In this document: positions 1-5,268 of the stretch, in pieces
Numbering within the stretch: position 1 is the stretch's first letter
Layout: every line of letters starts with the position of its first letter
Virus record (IMG/VR): IMGVR_UViG_3300020472_000193
Coordinates: 1-21,895 of that record
From: a virus
DNA: 21,895 nt
Strand: one strand, 5' to 3'
Position numbers and translations under genes: made by a program
The notes under the pieces: model-generated
What the model saw: the letters and a program-made list of their open reading frames with translations, nothing else
Database searches by the model: none
Told to the model about the DNA's origin: nothing

Positions 1-1
1 A

Positions 2-160
2 AAATGGTTAGGATTAACCGAATTAGAAAAAAAGTATGAGGACTATAGTTTTCTAAAAGATTTTGAGGGTTATATAACAACAAGAGTTGATGAGCTTGAG
101 TATGATGTAAGATATTTAGAGAAATTAGAAAAACAAAGGAAGGAGAAGAATAATGGTTAA
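2..160 (+). CDS. Small coiled-coil-type protein, 5' end outside window (paralogue 1)
   Basis: An open frame enters from the left edge and ends at the TAA at 158-160. The visible part is about 52 residues, very rich in Lys, Glu and Asp, and looks helical. It contains KWLGLTELE near its visible start, which matches KKWLGLTALE in the next gene, and both go on to a similar (V)DELEYDV / DDLEYDV segment, so the two are tandem paralogues. It overlaps the next start by 8 nt, with the Shine-Dalgarno AAGGAGAAG of that gene inside its last codons. Function unknown. An N-terminal basic amphipathic segment followed by a coiled coil could attach to a membrane, but that is inference. Confidence 0.6.
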   Translation, partial: KWLGLTELEKKYEDYSFLKDFEGYITTRVDELEYDVRYLEKLEKQRKEKNNG

Positions 161-389
161 AAAATTAATTAAAAAATGGTTAGGTCTAACCGCATTAGAA
201 GAAGACCATGAGAATTTAAGTAGTGAGTTTACTTCATTAGAAAGTAGGCATGATGACCTTGAATATGATGTAGAAAGTAAAGCTGATAAAGATGATGTCG
301 ATAATTTAGAGTCAGAAGTTAATGACATAAGCAGTGATTTAGATGATATTAGAAGTAGATTAGATGACTTGGAGGAAGAGGATGACTAA
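153..389 (+). CDS. Small acidic coiled-coil protein (paralogue 2)
   Basis: A 78-residue protein. Residues 1-15 are basic and amphipathic (MVKKLIKKWLGLT), and residues 16-78 are a nearly continuous Asp/Glu/Ser-rich stretch with a heptad-like spacing of Leu, Val and Ile, ending in EEEDD. That pattern suggests a membrane-touching or self-associating helix followed by a coiled coil. The start is fixed by AAGGAGAAG a few bases upstream. The codons for WLGLT form the palindrome GGTTAGGTCTAACC (178-191), and the same place in the preceding paralogue has GGTTAGGATTAACC (6-19). The end overlaps the next gene by 8 nt. No enzyme motif is visible. Function unknown. Confidence 0.75.
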   Translation: MVKKLIKKWLGLTALEEDHENLSSEFTSLESRHDDLEYDVESKADKDDVDNLESEVNDISSDLDDIRSRLDDLEEEDD

Positions 390-630
390 ACCTAGATATG
401 TAGAATTAAGATATACTGCTACTGCTACTTTTGATTTAGAGGAGCATGATATAAATCCTGATGAGCTTGAAGATGTATGGTTTAAATATGGATATGCACA
501 CATAGAACTTAAATCAGGAGAAAAGAAATCAGATTTGGAACTAGATTTACATGAGGTAGATTATAAGTGGCATGATGACTTACAAGTATATGATGAAAAC
601 TATGATGAACTAGAGGTAGATTGGATATGA
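382..630 (+). CDS. Small acidic hypothetical protein
   Basis: An 82-residue acidic protein. The ATG at 382 is preferred over an in-frame ATG at 364 because GGAGGAAGAG lies directly before it and 364 would overlap the previous gene much more. The protein alternates short hydrophobic strands (YVELRYTATATFDL, YAHIELKSG, LELDLHEVDY) with acidic turns, which looks like a small beta-rich fold. Its TGA shares bases with the next ATG (ATGA), so translation is probably coupled. I do not recognise the family. Confidence 0.75.
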   Translation: MTKPRYVELRYTATATFDLEEHDINPDELEDVWFKYGYAHIELKSGEKKSDLELDLHEVDYKWHDDLQVYDENYDELEVDWI

Positions 631-758
631 GGTGGGATAACTTAATCTTAATACTTAGTATAACCTTATTACTATTATTGGTATTGACCGCCCCACAGGG
701 CATGGCGAGTAGCCTACAGCAAGAAATTCAATCTGTCAAGGAGAAAAATAATGGCTAA
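627..758 (+). CDS. Very small exported or membrane protein
   Basis: A 43-residue ORF whose ATG overlaps the previous stop (ATGA at 627-630). Residues 6-20 are almost all Leu, Ile and Val and are followed by TAPQGMASS, which reads as a Sec signal peptide with a likely cut after GMA. The mature part would be only about 17 residues (SLQQEIQSVKEKNNG at its end). If not cleaved it would be a single-pass membrane peptide. GAGGT at about 613-617 may serve as its ribosome site, and the last 8 nt overlap the next gene. Small phage membrane peptides of this kind often act on the host envelope, but nothing here shows a specific role. Confidence 0.6.
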   Translation: MRWDNLILILSITLLLLLVLTAPQGMASSLQQEIQSVKEKNNG

Positions 759-987
759 ACAAGTAATAGAGGTGCGTATTAATGCGATTAAACAATTTGT
801 AATTGATGATGAAGATTTTAATATTACATCTGATACAAATTTTTGGTATAACGAAGATACCCACAAAATTTATGTAGCAAATCCAGAAGACAAAACTGGA
901 AGAGAATTAAAAGATTTAAAAGATAAAGAATATTATGAGGGTTGGGTTAAAGATTGGGATTGGTTAGAAAGTAAAGGAGATGAATAA
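751..987 (+). CDS. Small hypothetical protein
   Basis: A 78-residue acidic protein with AAGGAG 8-10 nt before the ATG. It starts with a short strand-like segment (KQVIEVRINAIKQFVID), then polar loops, then a Trp/Tyr-rich acidic end (YYEGWVKDWDWLE). The stop TAA shares its last A with the next ATG. No known motif is visible; the overlap with both neighbours and the good ribosome site make it a real gene in the small-gene operon. Confidence 0.75.
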   Translation: MAKQVIEVRINAIKQFVIDDEDFNITSDTNFWYNEDTHKIYVANPEDKTGRELKDLKDKEYYEGWVKDWDWLESKGDE

Positions 988-1094
988 TGATTGAAGAATT
1001 ATTAGATAAATACCATGTTGATGATTTTGATGATTTATTAATTGAAATAATAAAACGCATGAAAGAAAGAAAAGAAGAGGAGGATGAAAAATAA
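987..1094 (+). CDS. 35-residue acidic/charged microprotein
   Basis: A 35-residue ORF running from one TAATG junction (985-989) to the next (1092-1096). AAAGGAGAT lies just upstream of the ATG. The sequence is a single predicted helix, hydrophobic and acidic in its first half (IEELLDKYHVDDFDDLLIEII) and Lys/Glu-rich in its second. The exact stop-start fit on both sides is the main evidence that it is translated. Function unknown. Confidence 0.6.
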   Translation: MIEELLDKYHVDDFDDLLIEIIKRMKERKEEEDEK

Positions 1095-1303
1095 TGGCTA
1101 GAGCATTATATAAAAAACAAGAAAACCTATTAGATAAATACAAGTATGTTAGCAAGGTAGATGATTTACCTTTAGAGGTGTGGGAAGAACTAGAAAGAAT
1201 ATATGATTGGGAGTGTTTATATTCTCATGCAGATTGTTATTTAAGAGATAACTTCTGTTATGACACTTGGGAAAAAAGAAAGAAAGGGTATGATTATGAA
1301 TAA
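1094..1303 (+). CDS. Small hypothetical protein with aromatic/Cys-rich C-terminal half
   Basis: A 69-residue protein with GAGGAGG upstream of the ATG. The N-terminal half is basic and helical. The second half carries four or more Trp/Tyr and three Cys (WECLYSHADCYLRDNFCYDTWE). The Cys spacing with a single His does not make a standard zinc finger. The end overlaps the start of the next gene by 8 nt. Not recognised. Confidence 0.65.
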   Translation: MARALYKKQENLLDKYKYVSKVDDLPLEVWEELERIYDWECLYSHADCYLRDNFCYDTWEKRKKGYDYE

Positions 1304-1448
1304 AACAGAACAATTAATACAAGCAGAAACGACTTTACATTTAATAGATAACCTTGTTAAAAAGATACACAAGGAATATCCCACAGCATTAATTACTGAA
1401 ACATGGGAGATACAAAATTTGATAAAGGATTATAAAGATGAGGTATAA
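1296..1448 (+). CDS. 50-residue helical protein
   Basis: I place the start at the ATG at 1296 (MNKTEQL), preceded by AGAAAGGG; an ATG two codons earlier (1290) is equally possible, while a start at 1260 would overlap the previous gene by 44 nt without a ribosome site. The product is a short amphipathic helical protein (HLIDNLVKKIHKEYPTAL) with no motif I know. It overlaps the methyltransferase start by 11 nt, which suggests that its translation helps to load ribosomes on the methyltransferase. Confidence 0.6.
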   Translation: MNKTEQLIQAETTLHLIDNLVKKIHKEYPTALITETWEIQNLIKDYKDEV

Positions 1449-2130
1449 TGTTTCGCTTACAGACAATAGCAAAGAGGGTATTGTTATTAATGCAGATACT
1501 TTAAGAGAATTTTTTATTGAGTTAGATAATTTCATGTCCTCTAATTGTTATTATTGGGATGATATTCTTTCAATTAAGGATGACAGAAATGAAGAGGTTG
1601 TGTCAGACCTTATAAAAAATACTACCCCTTTTGATACGACTAAAAAATATAAAACGATACTAGCTGATCCCCCTTGGCAAGAACAAGGCGGTGGAAAGAT
1701 AAAGAGAGGGGCAGATAGGCATTACCCTTTAATGAAAACAGAAGATATAAAAAACTTAGATGTGGGCAGTTTAGCTGATGATAGTTGTTGGTTATATCTA
1801 TGGGTTACAAATAACTTTTTAAAAGATGGATTAGAAGTTATGGAGCATTGGGGATTTAGATATGTAACAAATTTCTGTTGGGCTAAAGATAGATTTGGAA
1901 TTGGTTATTATTTTAGAGGGCAACACGAACTCTGTTTGTTTGGAGTAAAAGGTAATTTAAAACCTATACATAGAAATATACCAAGCCTTGTCCATGCTAA
2001 AAGAACTAAACATTCTAAGAAACCTGAAGAAAGTTATGAGGTGTTTGATAGGATGTCGCATGAGCCAAGAATAGAATTGTTTGCAAGAACTAAAAGAGAG
2101 GGTTGGGATTCTTGGGGCAACGAAGTTTAA
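1438..2130 (+). CDS. MT-A70 family DNA/RNA N6-adenine methyltransferase
   Basis: A 230-residue protein. Residues 71-80 read YKTILADPPW: the DPPW at 77-80 is the catalytic motif of the MT-A70 family, which moves a methyl group from S-adenosylmethionine to the N6 of adenine. The rest matches the family order: RGADRHYPLM after the motif, a WLYLWVTNNF strand (Trp-rich), GFRYVTNFCWAK, GIGYYFRGQHELCLFGVKG with the conserved R-x-x-HE-L/F core, and a C-terminal SHEPRIELFARTKREGWDSWGNE that is typical of the family. The first 70 residues are an extension without motif. In phages such enzymes usually mark DNA to avoid restriction. No restriction partner is visible, so it is solitary. The target sequence cannot be read from the protein. 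The stop codon lies inside a GTTTAAAC palindrome. Confidence 0.92.
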   Translation: MRYNVSLTDNSKEGIVINADTLREFFIELDNFMSSNCYYWDDILSIKDDRNEEVVSDLIKNTTPFDTTKKYKTILADPPWQEQGGGKIKRGADRHYPLMKTEDIKNLDVGSLADDSCWLYLWVTNNFLKDGLEVMEHWGFRYVTNFCWAKDRFGIGYYFRGQHELCLFGVKGNLKPIHRNIPSLVHAKRTKHSKKPEESYEVFDRMSHEPRIELFARTKREGWDSWGNEV

Positions 2131-2136
2131 ACACTC

Positions 2137-2173
2137 TGTTACAATTTGTTACAATAGTTTACTGTACTTTAAT
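2137..2173 (+). promoter_or_regulatory. Possible promoter with a 10-bp-spaced direct repeat
   Basis: The 66-nt gap after the methyltransferase holds two copies of TGTTACAAT (2137-2145 and 2147-2155), one helical turn apart, then TTTAAT at 2168-2173. TTGTTA at 2146-2151 is 16 nt upstream of TTTAAT and could be the -35 box. The repeat could be an operator for a regulator that binds one face of the DNA. The region is very AT-rich, so chance resemblance is a real risk. Confidence 0.35.
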
Positions 2174-2196
2174 ATAGAAATGAGAGATAAAGAGAT

Positions 2197-2325
2197 ATGA
2201 CATTACGAGAATTAATATTAAAAATTTTATACCTTGACAAGCTAGGGGTAAAAGACCTAACACTAGATGACGAAGTAGATATAGGCACATTAGAAAAAGT
2301 TATTTTATTTAAAGAGGAAAATTAA
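2197..2325 (+). CDS. 42-residue hypothetical protein
   Basis: First gene after the small gap. 42 residues: a Leu-rich helix (LRELILKILYLDKLG), an acidic turn and a second helix. AAAGAGAT precedes the ATG. Its stop is 1 nt from the next ATG. It resembles the short helix-turn proteins that are common in phage early regions, but I cannot name it. Confidence 0.55.
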   Translation: MTLRELILKILYLDKLGVKDLTLDDEVDIGTLEKVILFKEEN

Positions 2326-2326
2326 T

Positions 2327-2470
2327 ATGCAAGATAAGATAATAGGTTGGAATATAAGTGTTACATGGGATAATGGAGAAGAAGAAAATATCTATGATAT
2401 TCCTAAATATGTAGCTACTGCTGTAGATGAATTTTTAACTGAATTAGAAGAAGTAGAGGTAGAAGAATAA
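2327..2470 (+). CDS. 47-residue acidic protein
   Basis: 47 residues, with AGAGGAAA before the ATG. Starts with a strand-like IIGWNISVTWDNGEEE and ends in a very acidic helix (TELEEVEVEE). The stop and the next start share a base (TAATG at 2468-2472). Function unknown; the acidic surface would suit a DNA-mimic or protein-binding role, but that is only a guess. Confidence 0.55.
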   Translation: MQDKIIGWNISVTWDNGEEENIYDIPKYVATAVDEFLTELEEVEVEE

Positions 2471-2628
2471 TGCAAATGGCTAAAACTGAATGGGAAAAAT
2501 TTGATGATTGGTTAGATGTTTGCCCTGCTTTTGAAAAAGATTGCACAGACAGTTGGGTAGAGGAAGAAGATAATGGAACTAAAACACTAGTCTATTGCTA
2601 TTACTTTAAAGTTGAGGGAGAAGAGTAA
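2470..2628 (+). CDS. 52-residue acidic Trp/Cys-containing protein
   Basis: 52 residues with GAGGTAG upstream and TAATG junctions at both ends. It contains three Cys (C18, C25, C43) and three Trp in a strongly acidic sequence (WEKFDDWLDVC, WVEEEDNGTK). The spacing is not that of a known zinc site. Real by context, function unknown. Confidence 0.55.
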   Translation: MQMAKTEWEKFDDWLDVCPAFEKDCTDSWVEEEDNGTKTLVYCYYFKVEGEE

Positions 2629-2804
2629 TGAAACTATGTTTAAACAAAGATGAGGCAACATTTATACAAGAGTGTATAGCATTTAAAAAACATGCTCTTA
2701 GACATGATTGGAATGATATAGGTGTTGAGTCTAAAGCTGTAGGAGAAAGTTTGATCTACAGAATAAATAAATTATTAACTAAGAAAGGAGTTAAACGAAC
2801 ATAA
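2628..2804 (+). CDS. 58-residue helical basic protein
   Basis: 58 residues, with GAGGGAGAA before the ATG. It reads as two or three amphipathic helices (EATFIQECIAFKKHALRHDW; VGESLIYRINKLLTKKG) with a basic tail. Small proteins of this shape often bind DNA or RNA, but there is no motif to prove it. Its stop codon lies inside the 5' strand of the first helix of the structured RNA that follows, so translation to the end would disturb that helix. Confidence 0.55.
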   Translation: MKLCLNKDEATFIQECIAFKKHALRHDWNDIGVESKAVGESLIYRINKLLTKKGVKRT

Positions 2805-3313
2805 CTTGGTTGGGCATAAGGCAGTGAAAGTCTGTGGTGTAACCCTTAAAAAAAGGAGAAAACCCATTAAAACATTCCCAAAAAGATATCCTATCAATGC
2901 CAAGTTATTAGAGAGTTAGAAGAGAAACCAAAGATTGCCTGTTGAATGGTGGCAATAAGCGTCTAGCTCAGTTAGGTGTATGAGCAAATTGGCAGATGTC
3001 GTGAGAGCTAAGTGCGACTCTTGAGTGTGATGAATATAACAAGCTCTTGCTCTTCCTAATGGGAAAGCCTTTAGGAGAGTGCAAACTAAAAAAACCACAT
3101 GGCGAATCATCACTGCGTCATACACCTAAATAATTATCGGTAGCGACTAATTCACGGAGTTGCTTTAAATATGAACTGTTAATTATCATAGCCGATAAAA
3201 AGAATTAGCCTAGCTAGGCTACCCAGTAGTAAGGACACTGAAATCTAGGGGTAAGTGTTTAGAAAAGATACTCCATCAGGTCGCACCTGATATGCAATTT
3301 ACTTAATACTGGG
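2801..3313 (+). ncRNA. Candidate large structured phage RNA, upstream of tRNA-Trp
   Basis: A 510-nt stretch without a convincing gene, visibly richer in G+C than its surroundings and full of complementary segments. Helices seen: 2801-2809 with 2900-2908 (9 bp); 2934-2939 with 2951-2956; 2966-2970 with 2981-2985; 2998-3001 with 3015-3018; 3050-3059 with 3071-3079 (9 pairs, one bulge), extended by 3047-3049 with 3082-3084; 3134-3140 with 3192-3198 (7 bp), which encloses 3142-3148/3158-3164 and 3170-3174/3186-3190 as a three-way junction; 3206-3210 with 3217-3221; 3222-3228 with 3307-3313 (7 bp), which encloses 3233-3239/3254-3260 and 3275-3281/3285-3291 as a second junction. AGAGCT (3004-3009) can also pair with AGCTCT (3042-3047), a possible tertiary or alternative contact. 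The last helix ends 6 nt before the tRNA, so tRNA 5' processing could free its 3' end. Size, complexity and tRNA neighbour resemble the GOLLD and ROOL classes of large phage RNAs, but I cannot assign it to either. Confidence 0.6.
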
Positions 3314-3319
3314 AGTTAC

Positions 3320-3393
3320 GAGGGTTTGGTATAATGATATTATGTTGGTCTCCAAAACCAAAGATAGAGGTTTGATTCCTTTAACCCTCGCCA
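3320..3393 (+). tRNA. tRNA-Trp (anticodon CCA)
   Basis: The acceptor stem is GAGGGTT 3320-3326 with AACCCTC 3383-3389, then discriminator G3390 (normal for Trp) and encoded CCA 3391-3393. The anticodon stem is TTGGT 3345-3349 with ACCAA 3357-3361 and loop CTCCAAA, giving anticodon CCA at 3352-3354, which reads UGG. The T stem is AGAGG 3366-3370 with CCTTT 3378-3382 and loop TTTGATT. The D arm is weak: 3329-3331 with 3341-3343 only, and its loop lacks the usual GG, while the T loop has T in place of C56. The normal elbow contact is therefore missing, so the tRNA may be divergent, fragile or specialised. Confidence 0.85.
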
Positions 3394-3413
3394 AATTAAA
3401 ACAGGAGAGAAAT

Positions 3414-3545
3414 ATGTTGACAAGAATATTGAACAGAACTAAGAATGAAATTAAGCCTACAAAGAAATGGGATAACGAAGTAATTAAAATGGTAGAAAGA
3501 TATGACGCTAGAAAAAAGATTAAAGAAGTTAGCCAAAGACACTAG
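3414..3545 (+). CDS. 43-residue very basic protein
   Basis: The ATG at 3414 follows CAGGAGAGA; the open frame extends further upstream but only through the tRNA, so that part is not coding. The product is Lys/Arg-rich throughout (LTRILNRTKNEIKPTKKW; YDARKKIKEVSQRH), suggesting nucleic-acid contact. It overlaps the next ORF by 44 nt in another frame, which is unusually long. Not recognised. Confidence 0.55.
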   Translation: MLTRILNRTKNEIKPTKKWDNEVIKMVERYDARKKIKEVSQRH

Positions 3546-3633
3546 GCGAATGATAGAGAAAACACATAAGGAACAGAGGAGGCTGAGGCGTGAAGGGAAA
3601 TTTCCACAAGTTATTAAAGACATTAAGAGATAA
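3502..3633 (+). CDS. 43-residue basic helical protein
   Basis: A 43-residue ORF rich in Lys and Arg (KRLKKLAKDTRRMIEKTHKE) that would form one long basic helix. Its first 44 nt overlap the previous gene and its last 44 nt overlap the next. A second possible start is the ATG at 3550, which would remove most of the first overlap. The ribosome site is mediocre (GTAGAAAGAT). Small nested basic ORFs like this can be chance products of Lys-rich sequence, so support is moderate. Confidence 0.4.
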   Translation: MTLEKRLKKLAKDTRRMIEKTHKEQRRLRREGKFPQVIKDIKR

Positions 3634-3763
3634 GCATGGTAGGTATGATTGGGAAGAACACCATAATAAAACGATAGCAAACTTAGAAAAATCTTATGGC
3701 GGTACATGGAAAGCATTTGGCGATAGTATGTATAGTAAAACATATAAAAAGATAAAGGATTAA
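3590..3763 (+). CDS. 57-residue basic protein with GTG start
   Basis: No ATG is available, but GTG at 3590 is preceded by AGGAGG (3576-3581 region) at a suitable distance; this near-perfect Shine-Dalgarno decides the start. The product is basic with a Trp/Tyr/His/Gly-rich middle (YDWEEHHNKTIANLEKSYGG) and KTYKKIKD at the end. Followed after 1 nt by the next gene. Function unknown. Confidence 0.6.
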   Translation: MKGNFHKLLKTLRDKHGRYDWEEHHNKTIANLEKSYGGTWKAFGDSMYSKTYKKIKD

Positions 3764-3764
3764 A

Positions 3765-3908
3765 ATGGGAAAAAGATTAATACCAACAGTAACGAAAAGA
3801 AAAATTAAAAAAAGTCAATCACACAGACCACAGCGTTTAAACAGTAAGGATCTCATTAGGATAGATAATAAATGGTATATGAAAAGGAAAGAAGATGACA
3901 CAGAATAA
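3765..3908 (+). CDS. 47-residue very basic protein
   Basis: 47 residues with AAAGGAT upstream. The first 25 residues are almost a basic tail (TKRKIKKSQSHRPQRL), then a short DLIRIDNKWYMKRKEDD segment. It could bind RNA or DNA. It contains a GTTTAAAC palindrome and overlaps the next gene by 14 nt. Confidence 0.55.
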   Translation: MGKRLIPTVTKRKIKKSQSHRPQRLNSKDLIRIDNKWYMKRKEDDTE

Positions 3909-4110
3909 TCCAATACATGCTAACTCAAGATTTTCTTCTGTATGGCGTAAAGAATTGTGGGGGTACTTTTCTAAAAAAAGTAAAGAAAGCATAAGAGAGC
4001 ATATAACTTTACCTAAATATGATTTCTTGGAGAGATACTATGAAGAAACCAAAGAAACCTCGCTTGATCAGAGAACAGCAAGGGACATACGAAAGAGTTA
4101 TTACAAATAA
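3895..4110 (+). CDS. 71-residue basic hypothetical protein
   Basis: AAGGAAAG lies before the ATG. The 71-residue protein is basic and aromatic (SSVWRKELWGYFSKKSKESIREH; YDFLERYYEETKE) and ends in RDIRKSYYK. It looks helical; no known domain. A second ORF begins inside its 3' part in another frame. Confidence 0.6.
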   Translation: MTQNNPIHANSRFSSVWRKELWGYFSKKSKESIREHITLPKYDFLERYYEETKETSLDQRTARDIRKSYYK

Positions 4111-4162
4111 AAAGAAGTATAACCGAAAGAAAGAAAAGGAAGTAGATGATGACAGACGATAA
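4040..4162 (+). CDS. 40-residue basic protein with NKKKYNRKK motif
   Basis: A 40-residue ORF with GGAGAG seven bases before its ATG. The core TNKKKYNRKKEKE resembles the K-Y-x-R-K tails of very short basic proteins that I have seen in many tailed phages, where their role is unknown. It overlaps the preceding gene by 71 nt and the following by 17 nt, which would be long for a chance frame with such a good ribosome site. Moderate confidence. Confidence 0.55.
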   Translation: MKKPKKPRLIREQQGTYERVITNKKKYNRKKEKEVDDDRR

Positions 4163-4448
4163 ATATATATCTTTGTTACCAAAAGATTTTGACGAAACAG
4201 AAATGATTTCAAAAAGAATTTTACAATTTGTAAATAAAACAGCAGATGAGTTAGAGTTGTCGGATGCGGATGTAACGATAGGAAGTTTAGTAACTTTATT
4301 ATTACACTATTTAAAAAACAGGTCAGACGATAAGTCAGAGGCAACAGCACATTTAATGAGTTTGATTACTAGTGTGTTGCTAATAACTTCTGCTAATACA
4401 ACATGGCTAGATGTAGCTGATATGCCAACAGAAAAGGAGAAGAACTAA
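4146..4448 (+). CDS. 100-residue hypothetical protein, helical
   Basis: AAGGAAG precedes two adjacent ATGs (4146 and 4149). The protein has an acidic N-terminus and two long helices; the second (AHLMSLITSVLLITSAN, residues 67-84) is hydrophobic enough to be membrane-associated but is bounded by polar residues, so it could equally be the core of a helical bundle. It overlaps the next gene by one base (TAATG). Not recognised. Confidence 0.65.
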   Translation: MMTDDKYISLLPKDFDETEMISKRILQFVNKTADELELSDADVTIGSLVTLLLHYLKNRSDDKSEATAHLMSLITSVLLITSANTTWLDVADMPTEKEKN

Positions 4449-4609
4449 TGAAGATAGATAATGAAACAGATGATTTATTACCTGAGCTTTTAGATGAGGT
4501 CAGAGATAAAATTGTTGAAAAGACTGGTCAACAAATAGATTGGCGATATCATGGCGACACAAACCTAGAAAAGATTGTTATTGTCTGGTATGTAGGGGAG
4601 GAAGAATAG
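4448..4609 (+). CDS. 53-residue acidic hypothetical protein
   Basis: 53 residues with AAGGAG before the TAATG junction. An acidic helix (ETDDLLPELLDEVRDKIVE) is followed by two strands (IDWRYHG; LEKIVIVWYVG). The stop TAG shares its G with the GTG of the next gene. Compact alpha-beta small protein of unknown function. Confidence 0.6.
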   Translation: MKIDNETDDLLPELLDEVRDKIVEKTGQQIDWRYHGDTNLEKIVIVWYVGEEE

Positions 4610-4803
4610 TGGGAGTATATGGAACAATGAAATTTGAGAAGCCTCTATCAGCATACACTAATGAAGAACTGCTAGAGTATCTTGGTATAACTGCGACAGA
4701 AGATGAAGTGTTTAGAAACTATAATTACAATGAAGAGCAACGAAGAGAACACTTACTGGAAAGAGCAGAAGAATTTAATTCAAAACATAATCAACATCAC
4801 TAG
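4609..4803 (+). CDS. 64-residue hypothetical protein, GTG start
   Basis: The GTG at 4609 overlaps the previous stop (TAGTG) and has GGGGAGGAA just upstream, which decides the start; upstream in-frame codons lie entirely inside the previous gene, and an ATG at 4627 lacks a good ribosome site. The protein reads VYGTMKFEKPLSAYTNEELLEYLGI followed by an acidic/basic helix ending in HNQHH. The pattern S-x-Y-T-N-E-E-L-L-E-Y-L suggests a small helical domain. Function unknown. Confidence 0.6.
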   Translation: MGVYGTMKFEKPLSAYTNEELLEYLGITATEDEVFRNYNYNEEQRREHLLERAEEFNSKHNQHH

Positions 4804-4813
4804 GAGTTTAAAC

Positions 4814-4990
4814 ATGGAGCAAGATGAGTTTATAAAACATTTAAAGAAAAGAATATTTGAGGAAGTGTCAGACGCAGAGCCAATAGTTGTAGGAGAAGAA
4901 ATACTAACAGATGGCACAGAGGGAGTATATCTAGGTAGATATGAACTTGGTAATTCTTTACTTGCTGAATTTGATAAATGGGGATTTTAA
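4814..4990 (+). CDS. 58-residue acidic hypothetical protein
   Basis: TAGGAG at 4801-4806 and the ATG at 4814 define the start. A GTTTAAAC palindrome sits between them. The protein is acidic with a helix (EFIKHLKKRIFEEV) and two strand-like segments (AEPIVVGEEIL; GVYLGRYELG). The TAA shares its last A with the next ATG at 4990. Not recognised. Confidence 0.6.
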   Translation: MEQDEFIKHLKKRIFEEVSDAEPIVVGEEILTDGTEGVYLGRYELGNSLLAEFDKWGF

Positions 4991-5268
4991 TGCCAATGAG
5001 CAAGAAAGAACTTGACGCTTTAGAGGAAAGAAGTAAGTTAAAAAGAAGACTAACTTTTCCTGAAAAAGTAGATTTACTAGATAACGAAGAGCTTAAAGAT
5101 TTTCATCAAAATGTAATTAGACGATTGAAAGATATTGCTGTTCGTGAAGAGGTAGACAGAGATGAATTGAATAGATTGATAGACAGTCTAACAGCTATTG
5201 AAAAAGTATTACGCCACAGAAGATTAAAAGCAGAAGAGGAAGCTAGGTGGCTTAGTAAATTACCATGA
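4990..5268 (+). CDS. 92-residue helical charged protein
   Basis: I use the ATG at 4990, at the stop of the previous gene; an in-frame ATG at 4978 is possible but would lie in the previous gene with no ribosome site. Residues 1-90 are a highly charged helical protein (KELDALEERSKLKRRL; LKDFHQNVIRRLKDIAV; LRHRRLKAEEEARWLSKL), probably a helical bundle or coiled coil. ATGA joins it to the next gene. Confidence 0.7.
   Translation: MPMSKKELDALEERSKLKRRLTFPEKVDLLDNEELKDFHQNVIRRLKDIAVREEVDRDELNRLIDSLTAIEKVLRHRRLKAEEEARWLSKLP

Noticed and set aside
2957-3035. Second tRNA, suggested by AGCTCAGTTAGGTG and TGAGC (D-arm-like)
   Set aside because: No matching anticodon arm, T arm or acceptor stem follows at normal distances.
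2916-3125. Minus-strand frame of 69 codons
   Set aside because: It lies inside the structured RNA, on the strand opposite to all neighbours, and has no ribosome site or recognisable domain.
2801-3313. tmRNA, group I or group II intron as explanation of the structured RNA
   Set aside because: No tmRNA tag or tRNA-like ends, no domain V or group I core that I can recognise, and the flanking tRNA is uninterrupted. This was by eye only.
3342-3413. N-terminal extension of the gene that starts at 3414
   Set aside because: This part is tRNA sequence, and a good ribosome site stands before the ATG at 3414.
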